From assembly GCA_030446625.1 (NCBI GenBank), contig JAUJMY010000011.1, positions 29,474 to 93,473 on the forward strand: 64,000 bases of DNA, read 5' to 3'. Below are positions 45,652 to 53,796 of the stretch, piece after piece (the first letter of the stretch is position 1; every line of letters starts with the position of its first letter). This DNA is from Gaiellaceae bacterium. GTDB lineage: Bacteria; Actinomycetota; Thermoleophilia; Gaiellales; Gaiellaceae. The notes under the pieces are model-generated. The model searched no databases, was not told where the DNA came from, and was given only the letters and a program-made list of their open reading frames with translations. Made by a program: the position numbers and the translations under genes.

Positions 45652-46044
45652 TTGGACGCACGCGAGCTCAAGTCGGTCCCGCTCTTCGCGTCGCTCTCGG
45701 AGCGCGAACGCGAGCAGATCGCGCGTTGGACGGACGAGATCGACGTGGAGTCCGGGCGCATGCTCGCCGCGCAGGGCCAGTTCGGCTACGAGTTCTTCGT
45801 CATCGAGGAGGGAACCGCCGAGGTCGTGCGCGACGGCGAGCGGCTCACCGAGCTCGGGCCCGGCGACTTCTTCGGCGAGATCGCGGTCCTGGAGGCCGAT
45901 CGCCGGACCGCCACGGTGACGGCGACGTCGCCGATGCGGCTGATCGTGATGCACCGGCGCGAGTTCCGGCACATGGAAGAGGAGATGCCGCGCGTCGCGG
46001 AGCAGGTGCGCGACGCGATCCAGCGGCGGCTCCCCCGCGCGTAG
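45652..46044 (+). CDS. Cyclic nucleotide-binding domain protein
   Basis: This is a 130-residue single CNMP-binding domain without a DNA-binding helix. It shows the beta-roll signature EFFVIEEGTAEVVRDGERLTELGPGDFFGEIAVLEADRRTATVTA (in parts), including the phosphate-binding-cassette-like GDFFGEIAVLE. The usual arginine of the cassette (RTAT) is present. The start is TTG at 45652, 5 nt after a TACTCG -10-like box, so the mRNA may be leaderless. It could report cAMP or act as a small regulatory subunit; its partner is not known. rsfS follows. Confidence 0.85.
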   Translation: MDARELKSVPLFASLSEREREQIARWTDEIDVESGRMLAAQGQFGYEFFVIEEGTAEVVRDGERLTELGPGDFFGEIAVLEADRRTATVTATSPMRLIVMHRREFRHMEEEMPRVAEQVRDAIQRRLPRA

Positions 46045-46067
46045 CGTTTCCGTCCGCACATCGCGGC

Positions 46068-46073
46068 TACACT
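46068..46073 (+). promoter_or_regulatory. -10 element of rsfS (CGGCTACACT type)
   Basis: TACACT within CGGCTACACT, identical to the element before rplU. It lies 29 nt before the proposed rsfS start. Confidence 0.45.
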
Positions 46074-46102
46074 CGGTCCGACCGAAAGGACCTGAAGACC
46101 CA

Positions 46103-46462
46103 CTGAGCTCGCTCGAACAAGCCCGCCGCGTCGCCGCTCTCGCTCAGGAGAAGCTGGCGCAGGACGTCGTCATCCTCGACATGCGCCCGGTCTGCACGTA
46201 CACGGACTTCTTCGTCGTCTGCACCGGGCAAAACCCGCGGCAGACAAAGGCGATCTTCGACGAGGTCCACGCGCGCCTGAAGAGGGACGAGCGCCAGATC
46301 CCGCGCTCGGTCGAGGGCGCCACCGAGGCGACGTGGATCATCGCCGACTACCTCGACCTCGTCCTGCACGTCTTCACGCCCGAGGCACGCGGCTTCTACC
46401 GCCTCGAGGAGCTGTGGGGCGACGTGCCATCGGTCGAGGTCGACGCCGCCGCGACCGCGTAG
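46103..46462 (+). CDS. rsfS: Ribosomal silencing factor RsfS (CTG start likely)
   Basis: RsfS binds L14 and blocks subunit joining in starvation. The recognisable sequence is DVVILDMRPVCTYTDFFVVCTGQNPRQTKAI, then WIIADYLDLVLHVFTPEARGFYRLEELWGD. The first ATG (46181) would remove the family's N-terminal helix. The helix is encoded upstream in frame (SSLEQARRVAALAQEKLAQ), and the only plausible start before it is CTG at 46103, 12 nt after an AAAGGA SD-like site. I therefore annotate 119 residues. A sequencing error in a normal GTG is an alternative. Confidence 0.88.
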   Translation: MSSLEQARRVAALAQEKLAQDVVILDMRPVCTYTDFFVVCTGQNPRQTKAIFDEVHARLKRDERQIPRSVEGATEATWIIADYLDLVLHVFTPEARGFYRLEELWGDVPSVEVDAAATA

Positions 46463-46514
46463 CTGTTGTCAAAATAGGACACGGCCCAGCCGATGCGTTT
46501 CCTAACCTGGAAAC

Positions 46515-47015
46515 GTGCTCACGACTGATCAGAAAGGCGCGGTTGCGGAGGCGGCGATCGCGCTCGAAGCGATCAAGCTCGGCATCGGCGTCGCGCGACC
46601 GCTCGGCGACGAGCGGTACGACTTCATCTTCGACCTGCGGCCTCGGCTCCTTCGCGTGCAATGCAAGTGGGCGACCCGGTACGGCGACGTCATCGTGCTC
46701 CGGTGCTACCGCGCCCGACGTACGGCCCACGGACTGCTGCGCGGTTACTACCGCGACACCGACATCGACGTCTTCGGCTTCTACTGTCCGGATATCGATC
46801 GAGCATTCATCGTTCCCGTCGGTGCGGTCCCGACGAGCGGACAGATGCAGCTCCGCCTGTCCCCGGCCCGGAACAATCAGAAGCTGGGGATCCGCTGGGC
46901 TGCCGATTTCGATTTCGCGGCTACACTTCGACGTCTCGGGGCCATAGCTCAGCTGGGAGAGCGCGTCGCTGGCAGCGACGAGGTCGCCGGTTCGAGCCCG
47001 GCTGGCTCCACCTGA
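46515..47015 (+). CDS. PD-(D/E)XK endonuclease-like ORF running into tRNA-Ala
   Basis: This 166-residue ORF starts at GTG 46515. It resembles the small PD-(D/E)XK endonuclease family related to group I intron endonucleases: KGAVAEAAIALEAIKLGIGVARP, then a catalytic-site-like ERYDFIFDLRPRLLRVQCKWA (E/D...QxK pattern). It ends in GAIAQLGERVAGSDEVAGSSP, which is simply the translation of the tRNA-Ala gene that it overlaps by 73 nt on the same strand. The tRNA promoter (46922-46927) lies inside the ORF. It may be a mobile cassette inserted at the tRNA, with the natural C terminus disturbed by the insertion. A function in DNA cleavage is inferred from the family. Confidence 0.75.
   Translation: MLTTDQKGAVAEAAIALEAIKLGIGVARPLGDERYDFIFDLRPRLLRVQCKWATRYGDVIVLRCYRARRTAHGLLRGYYRDTDIDVFGFYCPDIDRAFIVPVGAVPTSGQMQLRLSPARNNQKLGIRWAADFDFAATLRRLGAIAQLGERVAGSDEVAGSSPAGST
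46922..46927 (+). promoter_or_regulatory. -10 element of tRNA-Ala (inside the endonuclease ORF)
   Basis: TACACT within CGGCTACACT ends 10 nt before the mature tRNA, the expected spacing. Confidence 0.5.
46938..47010 (+). tRNA. tRNA-Ala(GGC)
   Basis: Acceptor GGGGCCA pairs with TGGCTCC. The anticodon stem CGTCG/CGACG has loop CTGGCAG with anticodon GGC. The T-arm is GCCGG-TTCGAGC-CCGGC. The discriminator is A and no CCA is encoded. The gene lies inside the 3' end of the endonuclease-like ORF. Confidence 0.95.
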
Positions 47016-47048
47016 TCAGACGATGCGCAGACCGACGGCGCAACGACG

Positions 47049-47078
47049 CGGCAGGTCGGAAGGATCTCCGACCTGCCG
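47049..47078 (+). terminator. Hairpin after tRNA-Ala
   Basis: CGGCAGGTCGGA (47049-47060) pairs perfectly with TCCGACCTGCCG (47067-47078) around an AGGATC loop. It lies 38 nt past the tRNA and is followed by TTCACCTT, not a U-run. It most likely terminates the tRNA-Ala transcript. Confidence 0.6.
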
Positions 47079-47079
47079 T

Positions 47080-47202
47080 TCACCTTGAGCCCGCGATCAA
47101 GAGTCGAAGGAGCGCCTTCGTCTTCTCCGGCTGCCCTTCGGTCAGGACCTGCTCGAGCCCTGCTGCCGACACTTTGCTGCGTACGCCCGCGCAGACTGTT
47201 GA
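47080..47202 (-). pseudogene. Remnant resembling a serine-recombinase C terminus
   Basis: On the minus strand, the stretch between the IS left end and 47080 encodes AAGLEQVLTEGQPEKTKALLRLL followed closely by a stop. This is like the end of large serine recombinases (a coiled region with x-KALLRLLV). It is cut off at the IS border, and no further recombinase sequence is seen beyond the IS. The fragment is short, so the family assignment is tentative. It would fit a former integrated element at tRNA-Ala. Confidence 0.35.
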
Positions 47203-47217
47203 CTTAGAACTGATTTC
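47203..47217 (+). repeat. Left terminal inverted repeat of the IS
   Basis: CTTAGAACTGATTTC matches the right repeat in 13 of 15 positions. Confidence 0.75.
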
Positions 47218-47286
47218 TGAATGAAGGGACCCGCTCTCTGACGACGAAGGCCGTCGGCATCGGTCGTCAAGCTGAGAGGGGTGCCA

Positions 47287-48097
47287 ATGGCCACTGCGCC
47301 GTGGATCGTCTCGGACGAGCTGTGGGAGATCGTCGAGCCGCTGCTCCCGAAGAAGGAACGGCGTTTCCGCTACCCGGGCCGAAAGCGCCTGCCCGATCGC
47401 GAGGCGCTGCAGGGGATCCTCTTCGTCCTGCACACCGGGATCGCCTGGACGCACCTGCCGAAGGAGCTCGGCTTCGGCTCGGGGGTCACCTGCTGGCGTC
47501 GCCTCGACGAGTGGCAGCGCGCGGGCGTGTGGGAGCGCCTGCACGCCGAGCTGCTCGCGAGGCTGCGAGCCGCGGGTGAGCTCGAGTGGTCGCGAGCGGT
47601 CGTCGACTCGAGCCAGATCCAGGCCAAAAAGGGGGCTCCGAGACGGGGCCGAGCCCGGTTGATAGAGGCCGTCCCGGCTCCAAGCACCACCTCCTCGTCG
47701 ATGCGAGCGGGATCCCGCTCGCCTGGTCGCTCAGCGGCGGCAACCGCAACGACCTCACCCAGCTGATCCCGCTCCTCGAGGCGGTGCCGGCGCTCGCCGG
47801 TCTGCCGGGTCGTCCCCGTCGTCGTCCGTCTCCGTGATCGCCGACCGCGGCTACGACCACGACAAGTACCGCCGCCTCCTGCGCGAACGCGGGATCAAGC
47901 CCCTCATCGCTCGTCGGCAGGCAGCTCACGGCTCCGGGCTCGGTCGCGTCCGCTGGGTCGTCGAGCGCACCTTCGCCTGGCTGCACAACTTCAAGCGCTT
48001 GCTCGTCCGCTACGAGCGCCGAGCCGACATGCACCGCGCGCTGCTCGCGCTCGGCTGCTGCCTCGTCTGCTTCCGCCGGCTCAGGAACTCAATGTGA
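47287..48097 (+). CDS. IS5-family transposase (frames 1-2 programmed, 3 broken)
   Basis: The first part (from ATG 47287) reads as the DUF4096-like N-terminal domain (WIVSDELWEIVEPLLPK ... LQGILFVLHTGIAWTHLPKELG), ending in VVDSSQIQAKKG with the first catalytic D. A -1 shift on C-AAA-AAG (47625-47631), just before a G run, moves into SETGPSPVDRGRPGSKHHLLVDASGIPL, the second catalytic region; this type of slippage is known in the IS427 group. A second -1 change near 47825-47835 is needed to reach VIADRGYDHDKYRRLLRERGIKP and the final E region VVERTFAWLHNFKRL. The second break is unlike programmed frameshifting and probably inactivates the element or is a sequence error. Confidence 0.82.
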
Positions 48098-48110
48098 AAC
48101 GAGTTCTAAG
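48096..48110 (-). repeat. Right terminal inverted repeat of the IS
   Basis: Reading inward from 48110 it is CTTAGAACTCGTTTC, the partner of 47203-47217. Confidence 0.75.
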
Positions 48111-49024
48111 CCCGAGATCGGAACGCACCCAGCGATCGCTCCGGGGCGATGCTCACCCTTCGGGCACGGGGGCAACCGCCATGGCGTCTCGCGGTTGTAC
48201 AAGCCGTAGAGGCACTGATACCGAAGCTCCCTCAGGCTCCAGTCGACATCAACGCTAAGCACTCGCGCCGGAAAGTCGGGCTTGCTCGCCTCGCACCGGT
48301 CGCGTGCCTCCGCACGGGCTTCGTGGCCGATAACGGTCACGAGTGCCGCCGCGAGGATCGTGGCCAGAACTGCGATGAGGACCGCCAGCCGATCGCGCGA
48401 GATTAGTTGCGGCAGCTCGAGTCGCGCAACACCCTCAGCTGAGCCTCTCCTGCACCGCCGAGACGTAGGCCGCGAGCTCCGCCTCCTTCTGCGCCAGCCG
48501 CTCCTCCGCCTTCGCCAGCCGCTGCTCCCGTCGCGCCAGCCCGTCCTCGCGGATCTCGACGTCCACGCGCATCCGCGCGAGCTGCGCCTCGAGCTCGGCC
48601 TCGCGCTCGTCCAGCGCGCGCTCCCGTTCCTCGACGCGCCGCTCGGCCGTCGCGCATTTCTCCTGCGCGAGGGCCGCCCGTTCCCGCTCGCGCTCGAGGA
48701 GCCGTGCGCAGCGTCGAGCTCGGTCTCCCGTCGCTCGAGCGCGAGCGTCCGCGCCTCGAGGTCCCGGGCGCGCGCCTCGACCTCGCGTACCCGCTCCGGG
48801 AATGCGCCGGCGCGCGCGGCGTCGGCCTCGCGCTGCTCGGCGGCGCGCTCGCGCGCCGGCAAATCCGCTGGGGCTCGCTCGACCGCCTTCTCGTGCCGCT
48901 CGAGCGTCGCGCGGCGCTCCTCGACCGCCGCGCGCTCTCGCTCGAGCGCCTCGCGCAGCTCCCGCGTGTGCGCGCGCTCGGCTTCGTGCTCCGCGCGCTC
49001 GCCCGCCAGCCGCTGCTAGCGGCG
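48111..49024 (-). pseudogene. Decayed coiled-coil/transmembrane protein truncated by the IS
   Basis: On the minus strand, coding-like sequence continues directly from the gene at 49025-49267. It reads RRxQRLAGERAEHEAERA and a long Glu/Arg/Ala coiled coil, then (after a shift near 48705) AERRVEERERALDEREAELEA and further heptads to a TGA at 48435-48437. After another shift a membrane helix and Cys-containing tail follow (RLAVLIAVLATILAAALVTVIGH ... CLYGLYNRE) and are cut by the IS right end. There are two TAG triplets at 49013-49027 where GAG (Glu) would keep the heptads, and at least two indels. No start codon serves this part alone. I read it as one gene in decay, disrupted by the IS. Confidence 0.65.
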
Positions 49025-49267
49025 CTAGACGTCCTGGACGAGCCGCGCGAGCTCGTCCTCGCCGGCGTCAGGCCGCGCGCCGAGCGCGACGAGTCGCCGC
49101 TCCAGCTCACCCAGCCGCGCCTCGGTCGCATCGCGGGCCGCGCCGCGCTCCTCGAGCTCGCGCAGAAGCTCGTCGAGGTGCTCCGACCGCTCGTCCACGG
49201 CGTCGCCGACGAGCTCCGTCGCCCGGCGAACGAGATGATCCTCCAGCTTGTCGCGCAACCCGCTCAC
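49025..49267 (-). CDS. Short coiled-coil protein (5' part of the decayed gene)
   Basis: This 80-residue ORF starts at GTG 49267 with a strong SD (GGGAGGAG) 9 nt upstream. It begins SGLRDKLEDHLVRRATELVGD and continues with charged heptads (LLRELEERGAARDATEARLGELERRL) to a TAG. The sequence downstream in the same frame continues the coiled coil after two TAGs, so this may be the intact N-terminal remainder of a longer protein. Alone it would be a small dimeric coiled-coil protein. Function unknown. Confidence 0.6.
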   Translation of the reverse strand: MSGLRDKLEDHLVRRATELVGDAVDERSEHLDELLRELEERGAARDATEARLGELERRLVALGARPDAGEDELARLVQDV

Positions 49268-49367
49268 GGCCGCTCGCTCCTCCCGCCGCGGCCGCTGCGG
49301 CTGTCGCTTGTCCCATGGAGTCGGAAGACGGGCGCGGCGCTTGAGTCGCCCGTGCGAGGGACTCGCG

Positions 49368-49637
49368 TCAGGCGCGCTCGCGCAGCGCGGCGATCAGCTC
49401 GTCCTTCGACATGCTCGACCGGCCGGGTATGTCCGCGGCCTGAGCGCGCTCGTACAGCTCCTCCTTCGTCAGCTCCTCGAGGTCGCGCCGGTCGGCGAGG
49501 CTCGCGACGGCACCCGTCGTCGCGCCCGCAGCGCGCGACGCCGCTCCCGCGCCGGCTCGCCCGAGCGCGAGCAGCCGGCGGCGGAAGACGGCGGCGACCA
49601 CGCTGCCGATCAACCCGCCGATCACGAGTGGCCGCAT
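49368..49637 (-). CDS. Small membrane protein with Rho-N/SAP-like motif
   Basis: This 89-residue protein starts with a hydrophobic helix (MRPLVIGGLIGSVVAAVF), then an alanine-rich linker, and ends with a helical Rho-N-like segment (LEELTKEELYERAQAADIPGRSSMSKDELIAAL). The latter is a short nucleic-acid or structural motif common at the ends of small actinobacterial proteins. It lies between the flippase gene and the decayed region. Function unknown. Confidence 0.72.
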   Translation of the reverse strand: MRPLVIGGLIGSVVAAVFRRRLLALGRAGAGAASRAAGATTGAVASLADRRDLEELTKEELYERAQAADIPGRSSMSKDELIAALRERA

Positions 49638-49646
49638 GCCGCGACT

Positions 49647-50990
49647 CTACCCGCGCGCACGGCCGATCCAGCTGAGACCGGCCGTGCGGACGAAGAAGAT
49701 CCACGCGGCGGCGCCGCCCGCGACGTACCCGAGCGTGCTGGCGGCCGCCGCGCCCGATGCTCCGTAGCGCGGGATCAACGCGAGCGCTGCGGACATCGTC
49801 AGGATCATCGCGACGACGGACACGGTCAGGCTCAGCCGTGGCCGTCCGCGGCGCACCGACAGGTAGACGACGAGGATCGTCACCGGCGCGTAGACGACGA
49901 TCCCCGGCAGGAGCAGGGCGAGCGGCTGCGCGGCCGCGGCGAAGTCCTCGCCGAAGAGGAGCGGGATCAGGAACGGCGCCGCGATCCCGACGACGAGCGC
50001 CACGGCCGCGGTGTAGAGGAGGCCGCGCGCCGCCGCGCGCGCGATCAGCGCCGCGGCGCGTTCTTCCGTCTCGTGGACTGCCGGCGCCGTCACGGCCGTC
50101 GCGACGGCCGCCGGTATCAGCCACATCGCCTCGGCCGCCTGCATCGCGATCGAGTAGATGCCCACGTCGGCGATCCCCTCGTAGAGCTCCAGCACGAAGA
50201 GCTCGACGCGGTAGCTGATCAGGTTCACGACCTGGACCGCGCCCATCACGAGCGCCAGCCGCACGATCAGGCGCCCGTCCCGGTCGAAGACCGGCGGGAC
50301 ACGGAGCGGAAGCCAGACGTCGCGCGTCCCCGCGAGCGCGAACGCGGCGGTCACCGCATGCGCGAGCGTCCACGCCAGCACGGCCCCGCGCACTCCGCCG
50401 TCGAGCGCGACGACGAGGACGAGCATCCCGAGGAGGGTCAGGACCGGCGACGCGGCCTGGATGTAGTTCCAGAGCCTGATCCGAGCCACGCCGAGCAGGA
50501 CGCCCGAGACCGTCTGCCAGATCACGTTCGGGACGAGGGCCGCCGCGGCGATGACGGCGACGTCGAAGCCGAGGGCGTCCGTCATCGACCCGGCGACGGT
50601 GATCGCGGCCATGCCGACCGCTCCGAGGAGGACGGCCGCCGCGAACGCGCGGTGGACGAGCGCGCGCCGGTCGAGGTCCTCGTCCTGGAGGCGGTTCGTG
50701 ACGGCGATCCCGAGCTGCCCGAGCAGCCGCGAGAAGATCGTCACGCTGAGGACGGCGAGCACGAACGCGCCGCGACCCTCGGGCGCGAGGAACCGGCTCT
50801 GGAGGATGACGAGTAGGAGCGCGATCGGCGTCGAGAGGCCGCGGAAGAGCAGCGTCTCGAGCGTGTTGCGTCCGACGTTCCGCGCGCCCGGCACCTCGCG
50901 TCGCCGGACGAGGTTCGGCGTGACGGGAGGAGCCGCGTCCATCGCGGACGAGGGGCGGACCGCCGTCGAGGCCGTGGGAGGGACGCTCAT
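49647..50990 (-). CDS. Polysaccharide flippase (MOP/Wzx-like)
   Basis: This is an integral membrane protein of the MOP exporter superfamily, 447 residues with about twelve membrane helices. Helix order and spacing fit oligosaccharide flippases: LLFRGLSTPIALLLVILQSRFL, GAFVLAVLSVTIFSRLLGQLG, then later ALLLPGIVVYAPVTILVVYLS. It probably moves lipid-linked glycan across the membrane. No glycosyltransferase genes are adjacent. Start at ATG 50990; an internal start after a disordered 40-residue N-terminus is possible. Confidence 0.85.
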   Translation of the reverse strand: MSVPPTASTAVRPSSAMDAAPPVTPNLVRRREVPGARNVGRNTLETLLFRGLSTPIALLLVILQSRFLAPEGRGAFVLAVLSVTIFSRLLGQLGIAVTNRLQDEDLDRRALVHRAFAAAVLLGAVGMAAITVAGSMTDALGFDVAVIAAAALVPNVIWQTVSGVLLGVARIRLWNYIQAASPVLTLLGMLVLVVALDGGVRGAVLAWTLAHAVTAAFALAGTRDVWLPLRVPPVFDRDGRLIVRLALVMGAVQVVNLISYRVELFVLELYEGIADVGIYSIAMQAAEAMWLIPAAVATAVTAPAVHETEERAAALIARAAARGLLYTAAVALVVGIAAPFLIPLLFGEDFAAAAQPLALLLPGIVVYAPVTILVVYLSVRRGRPRLSLTVSVVAMILTMSAALALIPRYGASGAAAASTLGYVAGGAAAWIFFVRTAGLSWIGRARG

Positions 50991-51030
50991 CCGGCGACGG
51001 CCGGGGCCGCGACCACGTCCGTGGGCGCGC

Positions 51031-52572
51031 TCAGGCGGCCGGCGTGCTGCCGTTCGCGCGACCGAGCTCGCGTCGCTGCAGATCCTTCGTCGCCGGCCCC
51101 TGGATGACGCGGCCGCCGGGGGCGAAGCGCGAGCCGTGGCACGGGCAGTCCCACGAGCGCTCCGCCGAGTTCCACGCGACGAGGCAGCCCATGTGCGTGC
51201 AGACGGGGGAGAGCCCGTGGAGTGCGCCGGCGTCGTCGCGGTAGACGGCGGTTCGCTTGCCGTCCACCTTCAGGATGCGACCCTCGCCGCGCGCGACGTC
51301 GGCGAGGACGTCGCCCTCTGTTTTGCCGATCCGGTCGCCGATCCAGTGCTTCGCCGCGCTCGCGTTCTCCTTGACGAACCTCGCGGCGGACGGGCGTGGC
51401 TTGATTCGCTTCGCGTCGAAGAGGTCAGCCCAGGCGTTCGGGCGCCCGAGGATGGCGTCGGAGATGATCATCGCCGCGACCGTCCCGGTCGTCATGCCCC
51501 ACTTCTTGAAGCCCGTGGCGACCCAGAGGTTCTTCGACGCGCGCGTCAGGCGGCCGATGTACGGCACCTGGTCGACCGGGATGTAGTCCTGCGTAGACCA
51601 CCGGTACGGGAACTCGGTCGTTCCGAAGTGGCGGCTGCCGAACGCCTCGAGCGCCCGGTACCGCTGCTCCGTGTTCCGCTCTTCGCCCGGCTTGTGCCCC
51701 TCGCCGCCGAGGAGCAGCAGCGGCCCGCGCTCGTCGCGTGACGTCCGGACGGAGCGCGACGGCTGCCCGGTGTTGATGAACATCCCGTCGGGCGCCGCGC
51801 CGTCCCCGATCCGGGCCGCGACCGCGTACGAGCGGTGCGGGTGCGCCTTCGCGAAGAAGAAGCCGCGGTCGAGGATCGGAAGGTGCGAGGCGAGCACGAC
51901 GTGGCGCGCGGTGACGTCGCCGCGGTCGGTGCGCACGCGCGTCGGCTCCCCGCGCTCGACGTGGACGACACGCGTGAGTTCGAGCACGTGGCTCCCGTCG
52001 CCGGCGATCGACTGCGCGAGCGGCAGCAGGTACTTGCGCGGGTGGAACTGAGCCTGCCCGTCGAGGCGGAACGCGCCGCCCGTCGGATACGGCAGCGGGA
52101 CGTCCTCAACGAACGAGGCCGGGAGCCCGGCCCGCTGCGCGGCGGCGACCTCGTCCTCGACGCTCTGCCGGTCCTGCTCGGAGTCGCCGTAGACGTAGTT
52201 CGCCTTCCACTCGAGCTCGCACTCGATTTGGTCTTCCTCGACGAAGCGGGCGATCCGCGCGATCGCGGACTGGTTCGCCTCGGCGTACGTGCGCGCCCCC
52301 TCGGCGCCGAAGTGCTTCTCGAGGTGTGCGTACACGAGGCCGTGTCCCGACGTGACCTTCGCGGTCGTGTAGCCCGTGGCTCCGCGGAGGATCCGCTTCG
52401 AGTCGAGGACGGCTACGCTCAGTCCGGCGCGCTTCAGGAGGACGCCGGTCGTGATGCCCGTGATCCCGGCGCCGACGACGGCGACGTCGACGTCGAGCGG
52501 CGCCTCGAGCGGTGGGAACGCCGTCTCCGGCGTCGTCTCCAGCCAGAGCGACGGGAGCGGAGCGTCGCTCAC
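51031..52572 (-). CDS. FAD-dependent oxidoreductase with C-terminal Rieske domain
   Basis: This two-domain protein has 513 residues. The N-terminal DAO/amine-oxidase-like FAD domain has the dinucleotide fold [23 protein letters not shown] and a [18 protein letters not shown] motif. The C-terminal Rieske domain binds a [2Fe-2S] cluster with C-x-H in [10 protein letters not shown] and C-x2-H in [14 protein letters not shown]. Proteins of this build are annotated as FAD-dependent oxidoreductases with unknown substrate. The GTG start at 52572 overlaps the sigma factor stop by 4 nt (GTGA), so both genes are translated together. Confidence 0.9.
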   Translation of the reverse strand: MSDAPLPSLWLETTPETAFPPLEAPLDVDVAVVGAGITGITTGVLLKRAGLSVAVLDSKRILRGATGYTTAKVTSGHGLVYAHLEKHFGAEGARTYAEANQSAIARIARFVEEDQIECELEWKANYVYGDSEQDRQSVEDEVAAAQRAGLPASFVEDVPLPYPTGGAFRLDGQAQFHPRKYLLPLAQSIAGDGSHVLELTRVVHVERGEPTRVRTDRGDVTARHVVLASHLPILDRGFFFAKAHPHRSYAVAARIGDGAAPDGMFINTGQPSRSVRTSRDERGPLLLLGGEGHKPGEERNTEQRYRALEAFGSRHFGTTEFPYRWSTQDYIPVDQVPYIGRLTRASKNLWVATGFKKWGMTTGTVAAMIISDAILGRPNAWADLFDAKRIKPRPSAARFVKENASAAKHWIGDRIGKTEGDVLADVARGEGRILKVDGKRTAVYRDDAGALHGLSPVCTHMGCLVAWNSAERSWDCPCHGSRFAPGGRVIQGPATKDLQRRELGRANGSTPAA

Positions 52573-53609
52573 GCGGCTTCGCCGATCGCCGCCAGCTCGC
52601 GCTTCATCGCGAGGCGTTCCAGGGCCTTGGCCTCGATCTGCCGCACGCGCTCCCGTGTCAGCCCGAGGATGCGACCGATCTCCTCCAGCGACTTCGGGTC
52701 GGCGTCGCCGTCGAGGCCGTAGCGCAGCTTCAGCACGTCGCGCTCGCGCTCGGGGAGGTCGCGCAGGGCGCGGTGCAGCACCTCGAGCTGGAGGTTGACG
52801 TGCACCTCCTCCTCGATCGGCTTCGCCTCCCCCGCGACGAGGTCGCCGATCGACGCGTCGTTGTCTTCGCCCAGCGGGCGGTCGAGGCTCGTGACGGCGC
52901 GGGCGGCCTCCCGCACCTCGCGCACGTGCTTCGTCGAGAGCTTCGCGGCCTTCGCGATCTCGGCGTCCGTCGGCGGCCACTCGAGCTTCGCCATCAGCTC
53001 GCGCTCGGCGCGCGCGATCTTCTGCTCGCGCTCCGCGATGTGCACGGGGATCCTGATCGTGCGCGACTTGTTCGCGACCCCCCGCTGGACGGCCTGCCGG
53101 ATCCACCACGTCGCGTACGTCGAGAACTTGTACCCGCGCCGCCAGTCGAACTTCTCGACCGCGCGGATGAGGCCGATGATCCCCTCCTGGGTCAGGTCGA
53201 GCAGCGAGAGACCGTGGCCCTGGTAGCGCTTCGCGATCGAGACGACGAGGCGCAGGTTCGAGTTGATCATCCTGTCCTTCGCGGCCTTGTCTCCGCGCTC
53301 GATCCGCTTCGCGAGCTCGACCTCCTCCGCCGCGGTCAGCAGCGGGTAGCGCGCGGCCTCGTTCAAGAAGAGCTGGAGCGCGTCCGTCGTCGCCGTGGCG
53401 AGCGCCCCGTTCACGTACGTGCTGTCCGCTTGCCCCCGCCCGCAGTCGTCCGTGAGCTCGATCCCGCGGTCGTCGAGCAGGCGGTGGAGCGCCTCGACCT
53501 CGTCCTCGTCGAGCTCAGCCTCCTGAAGGAACTCGCTGAACTCCGAGAGGTTCAGGCAGCCGAGCTCCTCGCCCCGTTCGAGCAGCAGCGTGATCTCGGC
53601 GTCGCTCAT
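52569..53609 (-). CDS. RpoD-family sigma-70 factor
   Basis: This is an RNA polymerase sigma factor of about 346 residues from ATG 53609 ([17 protein letters not shown]). Region 1.2/2.1 follows a 1.1-like acidic N terminus. Region 2 shows [39 protein letters not shown], the primary-sigma signature. Region 3 and region 4.2 ([27 protein letters not shown]) are complete. It could be the primary sigma or a close paralogue. An upstream GTG (53672) is possible. The protein is translationally coupled to the FAD/Rieske gene, an unusual partner for a sigma factor. Confidence 0.93.
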   Translation of the reverse strand: MSDAEITLLLERGEELGCLNLSEFSEFLQEAELDEDEVEALHRLLDDRGIELTDDCGRGQADSTYVNGALATATTDALQLFLNEAARYPLLTAAEEVELAKRIERGDKAAKDRMINSNLRLVVSIAKRYQGHGLSLLDLTQEGIIGLIRAVEKFDWRRGYKFSTYATWWIRQAVQRGVANKSRTIRIPVHIAEREQKIARAERELMAKLEWPPTDAEIAKAAKLSTKHVREVREAARAVTSLDRPLGEDNDASIGDLVAGEAKPIEEEVHVNLQLEVLHRALRDLPERERDVLKLRYGLDGDADPKSLEEIGRILGLTRERVRQIEAKALERLAMKRELAAIGEAA

Positions 53610-53796
53610 CGCTCGCGCTTTCCCCGTCTTCGCGCGGCCTAACCCCGCGCATCCGTCGTCCGTTTCGGCCACTAGGCGCGGCTTCGAGGCTGCTGTAGAG
53701 AGGTCTTCACGGTCCCGGCACAGAGCGGTATCCCACCCGCCTCGGTTGGCCGCCTACCGTCGAGCGGGTTCAGTCAATGCGACAGGAGGAGGCTCG

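Larger units (their letters stand above)
47203..48110 (+). mobile_element. IS5-family (IS427-group-like) insertion sequence
   Basis: This is a 908-bp element bounded by imperfect 15-bp inverted repeats (CTTAGAACTGATTTC on the left, CTTAGAACTCGTTTC read inward from the right). It carries one transposase gene spread over three frames. Size, repeats and the two-ORF transposase with an A/G slippery run match the IS427 subgroup of IS5. No clear target duplication is visible at the borders, which suggests a later deletion or rearrangement. It interrupts an unrelated gene on its right side. Confidence 0.82.
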
